From the IMG/VR virus record IMGVR_UViG_3300005590_000055, positions 1 through 35,409 of that record: a stretch of DNA of 35,409 nucleotides, one strand, 5' to 3'. This DNA is from a virus. This document shows, piece by piece, positions 31,601-35,409 of the stretch. Under the pieces are notes generated by a model, which searched no databases, was not told where the DNA came from, and was given only the letters and a program-made list of their open reading frames with translations. The position numbers and the translations under genes were made by a program. Position 1 is the stretch's first letter. Every line of letters starts with the position of its first letter.

Positions 31601-31941
31601 AGGCCTTTTGGATTGCCCCAGATGGGATCATCGCCAAACTTATTTGCAAGAATGACAGCACCCTCACCAACGGCCTTTGGAAGCGATGCTACAATATCGC
31701 CAAAGCCACGCATGAAAGCTCCACCGGCAGACGATACCCGCCCTTGCGCTACTTTTTCGCGCTTTTCAAGTGGAGGGATTTGCAGGTCTGTTTCACTAAC
31801 GGGCTGGCCGAAGCGGTCAGTCTGCTGTTGTTTTCGGGGGGCATACTTGGCGAAAGGGTTATCGCTCTTTTCCTCTACAGACTGCTCAGCGTCCTTATCA
31901 CCCCTTGGTGCGTATTGTGCAAACGGGTTTGGTGTGGACAT
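19651..31941 (-). CDS. Giant polyvalent virion protein, 4096 aa
   Basis: One of the largest phage protein types. In order: two NPFA-x-YAPR repeats (residues 5-36); glycine-rich hydrophobic stretch (about 130-320); acidic Pro-rich linkers; GGDEF-like domain (about 825-970; FDVDNF 857-862, HGDEF 899-903); the region antisense to an HNH gene (973-1134); ADP-ribosyltransferase-like domain (YHGT at 1191); inorganic-pyrophosphatase-like PolyVal domain (HYGYF at 1430, then DGDEVDVFIGP); helical part with GPANFPV (2094) and GFRWSPK (about 2276); JAB/RadC-like domain (HNHPSG 2527-2532); zincin HEIIGH (2831-2836); second ART-like domain (HGTP 2961); and an LPD38-like C-terminus (about 3240-4096). Polyvalent proteins are thought to be injected with the DNA to act on host targets and defences. 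TAATG couples it to the upstream virion gene. Confidence 0.92.
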   Translation of the reverse strand: MSTPNPFAQYAPRGDKDAEQSVEEKSDNPFAKYAPRKQQQTDRFGQPVSETDLQIPPLEKREKVAQGRVSSAGGAFMRGFGDIVASLPKAVGEGAVILANKFGDDPIWGNPKGLTPEDTASYQFGESIEKWFNKFAVNPDYQEEFTAQLASGAGSLAGFFAGGVAGRFAKIPALATTMGLGATATGVEGVEDYLHTLSKDQKADPEMRENAFALNALLGTSEGVPVALVFNRIDQMTGGGVKKIIASGLAGGMEELTQEVFQSVGQNAIANSVLEYDKNRGMFAGTVEAGEVGFTLGFAMNTLGAMIGGRRARIRAEQESEPGEETELPGVEDQAPIDAMDVLGDEMPEPEGADEVVEQRLDDVPPAEEFAEGDQDQTGVIPGVGGEELAAVETTEDAEAEISDINYFDNRLKRDIYRDRLRHLVDEELVSGKPPIVPDYNYVGGESDPRDDQGRPQAPMVRTPSLNPKWFQSLMADSNYSMDIPKIRNAVTKAVAGERLGVKQARVVGAILDHVTEERVDAAAFAREQLRVAREARVAAGMPEAADWLYEEDEYPEDFDGITRSFDELLDQAKDLDAGLAEQVEAMMESSRTDAEVLAEMTQLIGEYNGQKSQESIETLQAAQEQAAIPDPGAAPLAGEPAVPGGPPAAEPGRRPVEPAAAEQEPVIPPIAPERAPVPEKKAPGRKPKVDQGAEQEIVEFETGGTMRDDAINFFGEENIDFRKSDVSFQNIYLKDGRHYEFANRPQWEEGDVPARFQLKPEPQPTPKAPEVGKKPEGVTPAEKAFLTKDRRQKKAPGRKKERRTKGERRENIAERKRVSEMTDEEKDTALLTDELTGLKNQRAYEEDEQLKHQAFFDVDNFKQKNDEYTYDGADRILSVFGDIMSDESNDEVIPYRLHGDEFIVQSNSRDKLNTFAENVQKQFKSEPIEIALPGKEKKTATNLGTSYGIGRTKEEAESNMKKDKDIRRKAGLRTNRTDPASSLSGETISFEGIKGTGFSDAKEFSNFFKRKPFISKPFSDLNVDQKRMVMGGMIRSAHNLKIADRIISSIPVDMMDLFGGKKGATNMLLHDHSMFQDLISIDGKGYIPAIVDIADSLIRGEAVSATEVIPVSGDLAERGLEADSALGTIDDRHGVTPDSDVVTEAGEATTLPASSILAKKSPGKKIEATEFKKWFKKSKVVDDNNQPLIVYHGTNTDDIEALEGSVFLAEDRVMAENYGGIIMEVYASIQKPKYLEEDKFRSLSWKKSEVKKLKDRGHDGAMTETDGGDIYYVAFDSAQIKSVETIASKQAPELELTPQTEETAAAEEQAAAAKQEKAEVDKTVEGFELEGEVTPIEQSAAQAGLFEKPEKKAPGKKETKAAIDAAAHEAATSPKNDRPEPTEKQKENGKYKKGPIDSSVVPWLKGLKIMIENPAGTKRRPEWKAMKNHYGYFQGTEAFDGDEVDVFIGPDMATQPEQVHVVDQINPGTGKFDEHKVMLGFADESAAEKAYRSNYQDNWQGFDGIQTYPFEEFKTKLKSGFFKNSTPARKLKKAPGKKKELSSMWSHIQDWKDGMVVATATGGMAKGKYVVVRPKEIRGKPTWDMVGNYQDSIEKAITEAEKTLSYQEKSKAESDAIDAARVALADKLKAGTKPDMADFMKAFPQLEEWHTYILQPEISPFLIKYFGFSKARIKKPLGKAAGDLVSDMGSRRAIVHLRYLHEVLAEKKDETKEKFNKDANALEKHEFYRNDLTDLVKKHGDESLFQSYVKDGDTDRLTARIATEYFNELDPATQQWLEVEAGYTDLETGETGKGLLDGTVRGSHIYQMDVGIDNLRDTEIEQEAKAKPGKKEDHMIKSGEQLYSKTGRKMSLTPKVDATTDRKAANTIKRINAWLLHEARLEAANEPYLTTLLEGIDLKNISQSDQDTLNEVVFGRTEGPEAENRTAPKTEPAEKIVDVGTDKQIKAAISNAIAMSKADPQRDFEEIRTEALKAVKNWDSYDLDAVGEAIHAGRYEAIKEKAGALPVPVLESDIRPKGAFDGISHRPDSHERSWTRDYVQSMVNAWETVEDRITDENRDRVIEQFEKLRDGYASKLNAYFSAHGRVMSSFITGPANFPVRSNEKKSNTAQKRMEEASDWFNKGIKRLSTAVTGPVDRSPQSALVQAQNKLKEREETHAYMKAMNAAHKKYQKDPASLEKSDLSETDKQSIINYKPEYSWEPHPFAPYQLQNNNAEIRRLKKRVEELSIKTEKAEEGKTEYTFDGGRVEIDYADDRLRVYFDEKPDADMRQKLKSNGFRWSPKNTAWQRQITEAAKYKAESILGIDIGVRQETLPYGTAKIELTPVELKYFTDIFNTPANLKELMEYAPSAKLDGSTLSMDKVDVDGMNSFADRAVTWRGEGDKAPPRFVTNRFMKLLDEQIEKPVSEFSGVTEPGGDERQTDLFTDNPVHPAKKSKFTNATKKLQTGTFDITLDQINNSADAAEVMRPLALEAAENFVTLVLDKNNKPIALLRQFFGTIDGASVYPREVITLTHFIPGAKKVYFSHNHPSGVAEPSTADKRITDRLISGFAETGIYVAGHVIVGPKSMTEVNVTVFDELATDRPGVSEKPLSKVRTIPEYGRRVYSKFEEPGEALTSPAASREALKDKPAGLYLLNNRNQQLGYSPLTTDEVAQDKRGKSGWKAKLIKVIQQSNAAALIVKTADTSAQTDRLVNKIKDYAGLLDVRVLDAFDPEGLSSAERGVMEDPATSITSYSRKRKPPGLKQAKGVSVAAAQTVVDKFKKSFDNRIDVEFRVYPDKTAAFGEEYARSQKNNLIRGVYYAAKKGKKPIVALIASDLDSTTDALYTLRHEIIGHHGLNIFTPESKQAIIDAVAASRKSRSLKKLWAEADVDYAQFDEQKRAEEIIARIAQDKQGRLTKAWAAIVTAIRKALRAIGLIGDRVTRAEIQDLVNTMAEGLQAGKQQQTYQGAGEAQFARVFHGTPHKFDKFKTDRIGTGEGAQAYGYGLYFAESPGVAKSYTMAGLRDLDEFTVSDKAHELFNKYYPSGEAKIGQLVIMGPAQMMPFLKRQSLIKDADIPADLLAELKRSAKSKANLYEAEIPDQYVENFLDWDKPLSEQGALNQIDKELRAELDEILELYDQPDIEDLTGDELHSLLNRYAGESPLPRTTGDGSNTKAEVAEYLNSLGIKGIKYLDQQSRFQKDEWQVQGGERPQMFYSKKEAENHVKKYGGDITESKVTRNLVVFDESIIDIKSVDGEPMFSRTTGRKYTKEQLAAKEKGGFGKGAIERARVNPIKRALGEAKTMLDESKQVWKTILRQGFLDQYDSFRTIINDERAWMMANLSESTGGAIEAALEYGRPFMNQGAVDVDIGKNSLAETLEPLGEEVNDWLQWIAGNRAERLMTEDRERLFSDVDIKALKSLNQGTMADGRSRKKVYEDARIEFEKLNDAIVKIGVNTGIISKGNQKIWQEQGFYVPFYRLAETGEGENVRGPYSVSGLVKQTAYKRLKGADIPINDLLTNVIMNWSHVVSAGLKNQAAIEAMATSEEMGLAEQVEEKDKSKDAIFIRISGNKLWYELDQSKEGQLVLESLVSLNYNGLNNFMMKAARRFKRLLTYGVTASPEFKVANLIRDSVQAIAVADMSTNLAKNILQGFRATKKDSPTIARMIAGGGAFGDSGYIHGSDPEALERLIQKDVDRMTILDSPKRIQKMWDAYQDFGARLENVNRAANFEQDLSRGEVDLLTANFNARDHLDFQRTGAFVSIRMLAQVVPFLNARLQGLSKLGRSGFDPAQRKQFFSVVAVYALASTLLYLYMKDDEDYDEAAQWERDTYHLFKIPGSDVMYRIPRPFEVGFMATIVERATEQAVNDKVHGRLFFERLWHGLLETLSFNPMPQMVMPAVEVWANKNTFTGRQIESAGMKNLSPSERRRAWTSDTAIAMSKGFDAILWDEVTLSPVQIEHLVNGYFGWIGGITLESADSIARATGLAPSIPKRRIQDYTVVGRFARTGPTRGSRFLTEFYENLNDANRVYADIRFAQQLGNEEKAVDLAKKNKDVLALRQAYTRAQKAISNINKRILMIRVSKIPSDEKQKEMEKFAEMKNEIARRVVEKTQEK
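28540..29025 (+). CDS. HNH endonuclease antisense inside giant gene
   Basis: 161 residues on the plus strand, opposite to the polyvalent gene. Cys4 start (CTQCG, FCSRNC: C6, C9, C28, C32), GYVAFTVNGNEVLEHRMIME, QVHHIDGNRANNSISNLEVM with HH at 79-80, SDHASHH, and a C-terminal HTH-like helix (GFTFEKIGEFFGVTKACAFN). This is the classic HNH_3-type homing endonuclease. AGGAG lies 7 bases before ATG 28540, a real ribosome binding site on this strand. It sits between the GGDEF-like and ART-like domains, and the giant frame stays open across it. Confidence 0.88.
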   Translation: MPIVNCTQCGISFQASLSKIARNRNHFCSRNCFASYQRVGYINYRGYVAFTVNGNEVLEHRMIMEQHIGRALLPTEQVHHIDGNRANNSISNLEVMSRSDHASHHHPFLIDIEIAKRLRNKGFTFEKIGEFFGVTKACAFNAFKRNGLPTKRGSRVSTISP

Positions 31942-33509
31942 TACTCGCCTCTTTTGAGCGTATAATTTTCACGACCTGCTTTGAGATCTTCCCTGTTTTG
32001 CTGAGAGAATCGCTTGTTACTTTTTATCTGACGAAGTTCTTTTCTCGCTTTTCTGTAGCTTCGCTCTGATTTTGCCTTGAGTGCGCCAGAATTCTCAGCA
32101 AACCAATCAAATTTTTCCTCATCGCTCATGTTTTTCCATTCATTTTTGTACTCAGATAAAGCAATTTTCTGATGGTCTTTTTGAGATTTACGGATATTCA
32201 CGCGCTCTTTTTGCCCTGAATAATCCGGCTTTTTCTTTTCAGGCTTTTGCGCGGGCTCTTGCTTTCGCTTCAACGCTGGTTCAGTGGGCGCAGGCATTTC
32301 TGCTGCATTGGCATCTTTAATCAATCCGCCGGACCCACCACCCTTGACATCTCCGCCAGATCCTCCAAGAGCTTTTTTAGCCTCGTCAGGCCCAAATATT
32401 TTATTGAAAGCAGCCTTATTCTTTTCACTGGGGTCTTTTTCGAGCAATTCTATTGCTTGCTGCTTCCTTGCTTCGTCGCTATCTTCACCACCAGCACCGG
32501 TTTCACCGGTTGCACCACCTTCACGCTGCAAAGATTCACCAGGCTTCGGTGATAACTCTGTAATTCTTTGATCAACTTTTGTATCAATAATGTCAGCAAT
32601 ACGACCATCACGCTGCTTTTCCTCAATCTGACCTTCATCGATTTCGGTATCAGCCTGATTTTCAGCTTCAGCCTTGAACTTGCGCATTTCCTGAAGAGCT
32701 CTGCGATTGGCGGAATTTGAATCTGGTTTTTCCATTAATCGATAATAGACCCCGCCCAGGTCAGCCTGCGCGCTCTTCATAGCCTTTTCTTGAGTGGTAT
32801 CAAACTTATACTGATCACCAAACAAGGTGCCATGGTCCTTGGTAGCTAGATCATCAAGCTCTTTCTGCCAGGACAGATCATATCTTTTACGAGACAAAGA
32901 GGCTTCACCATCTTTACCCTCGCCCTTGGCGCCAGCCTTGATACCCTCAACATCCTTGCGGTGTTTCCATTCGCGGTCGATCTTGGCCATATCATGAGCG
33001 CGATCAGCTTTCTTTGTTTCAGACGCTCGATCAAGGCCTTGCTGTTCTTTCAATGCGGCAAACGGATCAGTCGTCATGAGCAATTGCATGTGCTGGCCAA
33101 TCTCATCTTCTGATATGACTTTGGATTCCGAAGCCACTCCATTGAATGTCATTGTCGACACATAGTCGCCGTTCTTATCCTTCTGAATATCGTAATCGAC
33201 ACCTTTGGTCGTGTACTTATTCATGAATTCGTTGACGGTCGTGAGGTCGCCGGTAGATGTCCAGTCGCGCAATGCTTCATTGCCGGCCATCTGCCGCTCT
33301 TGCTGATCCTTCTGGATCTTGTATTGCTCATCAGCGCGCTTGTCCTCAACACCCCTGCGCTCAAGTCTGTATTCTCGATCCTGCTGACCTTGCTCGAATT
33401 CAGTATCAGCGCGATCTCGCCGTGTTGCGCGATCTCTGCGATCTTCTGTTCGATCAAGACCCTCAACAGCACCCTGATACATTCTACCCAGTGCGATTGA
33501 ACTAGCCAT
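31941..33509 (-). CDS. Internal-virion-type charged protein, 522 aa
   Basis: Highly charged and helical. The N-terminus has many Arg/Asp/Gln repeats (RTEDRRDRATRRDRADTEF, QQDREYRLERRGVEDKR), followed by a small globular region (about 75-150; GDLTTVNEFMNKYTTKGVDY) and long coiled or disordered stretches. It ends in Lys-rich sequence. Such proteins precede large ejection proteins in podovirus-like late operons; a role as a structural or ejected internal protein is inferred. TAATG overlaps at both ends. Confidence 0.72.
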   Translation of the reverse strand: MASSIALGRMYQGAVEGLDRTEDRRDRATRRDRADTEFEQGQQDREYRLERRGVEDKRADEQYKIQKDQQERQMAGNEALRDWTSTGDLTTVNEFMNKYTTKGVDYDIQKDKNGDYVSTMTFNGVASESKVISEDEIGQHMQLLMTTDPFAALKEQQGLDRASETKKADRAHDMAKIDREWKHRKDVEGIKAGAKGEGKDGEASLSRKRYDLSWQKELDDLATKDHGTLFGDQYKFDTTQEKAMKSAQADLGGVYYRLMEKPDSNSANRRALQEMRKFKAEAENQADTEIDEGQIEEKQRDGRIADIIDTKVDQRITELSPKPGESLQREGGATGETGAGGEDSDEARKQQAIELLEKDPSEKNKAAFNKIFGPDEAKKALGGSGGDVKGGGSGGLIKDANAAEMPAPTEPALKRKQEPAQKPEKKKPDYSGQKERVNIRKSQKDHQKIALSEYKNEWKNMSDEEKFDWFAENSGALKAKSERSYRKARKELRQIKSNKRFSQQNREDLKAGRENYTLKRGE

Positions 33510-34723
33510 TACTGCAACCTCCTACGAGACAGTGAATTCGGTGATTGTGTTGATTTCTCCTTTCGCTTGCGTGCGCGATCAATAATGTCATCAAGCGGGC
33601 CCGTGCCGATAACTTTTACGACGTCAGAAGGTATGACGTACTCATTTTCTGTTAGCCTGGTTGGAGTACGATTACCCTGCTGATCCTCGATATAAGCAGG
33701 AACCTGATCATAACCCGGGGGTCCGTTCACCTGGCCACCCTGAGCATAACTGCTTCGACTGAGCATCGGCGGAGCGCTTACGGGACCGCCTTCGGCATAA
33801 CCGATATCCATTGTTGATGGACTAAAGCCAACATCCATGCCACCGCCAGTAGCAGCTGGGGCGGGATACGAATTGAATGATGTTGGGTTAAATCCAATGT
33901 TCGTACCGCCACCACCAGCCGGGGCTGCATATTTGTTATATATATCATAAGCCTGCGTACCAAGCTGAATGCCGCCAGAAACCATATTACCTGCTGCATT
34001 GGCATAAGCATTACCCATACTGGCAGCCTGCGATCCAGCGCCGTAAGCCGTATTTCCAGCGCCTGCAAGGTTTGCACCAGGTAGTCCGGGAGAAATGCCA
34101 CCAGCGCCGCCCTGTGCGGCACTCTGCGCAAGCGGCTGACGACCAAGCGCAACGGCCTTGCGATTAAAGTTAACGTCTTCAACGCGATCACGCTCATGCT
34201 CAACAGCACGATTGACTGCAAACCCCTTTGCTGCGGCTCTGTTCAGGCCGGTATCGGTCGTACCTCCAACATCAGCGCCGGATCCAGGCCTTACACCACG
34301 CCGCTGAAGATTACGCCGAGCCATGCCCTCTTCAGTATCAAATGCCTGATCAACAGACAATCTCGCCTCCCTGGCCGCACGTTCCGGTTGCGCCTCAACG
34401 CCTTCCATAGCCTCTGTCGCAAACTTCTCTGACATCGGCGCGTAATACTTCTCGTAGATGTCGAAATCAAGCTCACCGCGCTGTTGAGCCAGCTGCCTGG
34501 CATCAATGCCAAGCTGTTGAGCCTCTATTTCCATGGGCATAATCTTGGTTTTATAGATATCCCATTGTTCTTGCGCCAGTTCGACCTGCGCCTGCGAAAT
34601 CATATTTTGCGATGCAACTTGTCCTTCAGCCAGATCAAATTGTTTATCAGCTTTTTTTCCTGCTTCGTTTGCAAAATAAAGAGATCCAACACCAACTGCT
34701 ACTGCTGTATATACTGCTGACAT
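33509..34723 (-). CDS. Internal-virion-type protein, 404 aa
   Basis: Short hydrophobic N-terminus (VYTAVAVGVGSLYFANEAGK), a long Gln-rich helix (VASQNMISQAQVELAQEQWD), RRNLQRRGVRPGSGADVGGT, then a glycine/alanine/asparagine-rich low-complexity middle and a C-terminal folded part (RLTENEYVIPSDVVKVIGTG, then DDIIDRARKRKEK). The R-x-L-x-R-x-G-V-x-P-x-S-G helix and this C-terminal part are common to phage internal or tail proteins near the ejection genes. It overlaps the SET gene by 25 bases. Structural or ejected role inferred. Confidence 0.75.
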   Translation of the reverse strand: MSAVYTAVAVGVGSLYFANEAGKKADKQFDLAEGQVASQNMISQAQVELAQEQWDIYKTKIMPMEIEAQQLGIDARQLAQQRGELDFDIYEKYYAPMSEKFATEAMEGVEAQPERAAREARLSVDQAFDTEEGMARRNLQRRGVRPGSGADVGGTTDTGLNRAAAKGFAVNRAVEHERDRVEDVNFNRKAVALGRQPLAQSAAQGGAGGISPGLPGANLAGAGNTAYGAGSQAASMGNAYANAAGNMVSGGIQLGTQAYDIYNKYAAPAGGGGTNIGFNPTSFNSYPAPAATGGGMDVGFSPSTMDIGYAEGGPVSAPPMLSRSSYAQGGQVNGPPGYDQVPAYIEDQQGNRTPTRLTENEYVIPSDVVKVIGTGPLDDIIDRARKRKEKSTQSPNSLSRRRLQ

Positions 34724-35409
34724 AACCCTTCTCCACCAGACCTACTGGCCATGAGTTGTAATGTGCGACCATAATCGATCGTTATTTCTGTCCCAACACC
34801 ACCACCCAAGCAGCCATCGATGTCTTTAATTGCGACAAGATAAATATTCCCATCAGCAGCAAAGCGCATTTCTGCATTAGGTTTTAATGAATGATTAACA
34901 TACCGCCCAGCTGGTGTGCGCTTACCATCTATGTTTGCAGGCGCAAGAATCACACCTTTCTTGGCTTCTAATGTTAAAAAATAACCAACACCTTCAATCG
35001 ATGAACTTGCAAGCCTGTATGGATGAACGGCGCCTGGCATCGGGATCTGATCATCTTCGTTTTCAGCTGTTTTCCGTGCAAACTCTTCTGTCATACCAAA
35101 CTCTTCGAGCACACTGGCATAATCAAATCGATCAGCTTCATGCTCCACCCTGGCCGCGGCAATCGCCTGTTTTTCTGTGAGTTTGAAACGATCACTCTTA
35201 TTTAATAATCGATCTTCCAGTACATCGATGTCGGTTTCATCTGCCGGGAATACGTTCAACCAGACAGTATCCTCAATGATGTATACGATTTTGCGCCCAG
35301 GTGGTGCGGTATATGAGTACCCGGCCTTGATTTCCGTTGATGATCCATCCTTATTGACCATGATCAGATGGCCCTTGAGCATGACATTGAAATGCTCGGT
35401 CTTGTGTTC
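34699..35409 (-). CDS. Cupin-SET domain protein, cut by right edge
   Basis: The frame stays open to the edge; 236 residues are visible and the N-terminus is missing. Visible start EHKTEHFNVMLKGHLIMVNK, then SYTAPPGRKIVYIIEDTVWL, is a cupin-like beta barrel with its metal His. After a helical linker comes a SET-type domain: RLASSSIEGVGYFLTLEAKK, GRYVNHSLKPNAEMRFAADG, IYLVAIKDIDGCLGGG, EITIDYG. The NHS-x-x-P-N and Y-G motifs are those of SET lysine methyltransferases. It lies in the virion region; whether it methylates a phage or host protein is unknown. Confidence 0.8.
   Translation of the reverse strand, partial: EHKTEHFNVMLKGHLIMVNKDGSSTEIKAGYSYTAPPGRKIVYIIEDTVWLNVFPADETDIDVLEDRLLNKSDRFKLTEKQAIAAARVEHEADRFDYASVLEEFGMTEEFARKTAENEDDQIPMPGAVHPYRLASSSIEGVGYFLTLEAKKGVILAPANIDGKRTPAGRYVNHSLKPNAEMRFAADGNIYLVAIKDIDGCLGGGVGTEITIDYGRTLQLMASRSGGEGLCQQYIQQ

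Noticed and set aside
19651-31941. Many plus-strand open frames across the giant gene
   Set aside because: Apart from 28540-29025 they lack ribosome binding sites and recognisable domains; they are shadows of a long high-coding-density gene.

Overview
The window is part of a tailed-phage genome (or prophage) with intermediate base composition. I infer a gammaproteobacterial host from the CsrA homologue, the Lambda-O/P-like replication pair and the style of the cytosine methylase; this is not proven. Most start and stop codons overlap (ATGA, TAATG, GTGA), as in tightly packed phage operons. Some genes here are only 21 to 60 codons long.

Left part, bases 1-7830, is a leftward early operon starting from a sigma70-like promoter (7852-7880). 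In transcription order it carries a small Cro-like regulator, an O-like replication initiator with DNA iterons inside the gene, a P-like helicase loader, a winged-helix protein, many small proteins (several are tiny membrane peptides), a DUF551 protein, a VRR-NUC nuclease, a J-domain protein and a DUF968/Ref-type HNH protein that runs off the left edge.

The middle, 7990-18594, runs rightward. It starts with a gene-poor stretch holding several tRNA-like modules and small genes of unknown function. Next comes a C5 cytosine methyltransferase locus, where a second phage protein family and an HNH endonuclease are nested inside the methylase frame. The rest is a recombination/repair and regulation block: Cas4/RecB-like Fe-S exonuclease, RecT, a KxDG nucleotidyl-transferase ligase, a DnaQ-like exonuclease, a Rad50/SbcC-like ATPase, CsrA, two small proteins, a UUCG-loop terminator and a PAPS-reductase-like enzyme.

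The right part, 35409 down to 18567, is a leftward late (virion/lysis) operon. It holds a cupin-SET protein cut by the right edge, two internal-virion-type proteins, a 4096-residue polyvalent protein, and a small membrane/secreted set ending with a holin-like protein. The polyvalent protein has GGDEF-like, two ADP-ribosyltransferase-like, pyrophosphatase-like, JAB/RadC-like and zincin domains plus an LPD38-type C-terminus. A second HNH endonuclease gene lies antisense inside it without breaking its frame. The layout recalls Bcep22-like podoviruses, but no terminase, portal, capsid, integrase or endolysin gene is visible, so this placement is inference.

The most unusual points are the two HNH genes embedded in host genes whose frames stay open, the triple-gene methylase locus, a repeated basic PG motif between polyvalent domains, and the aberrant tRNA-like elements.
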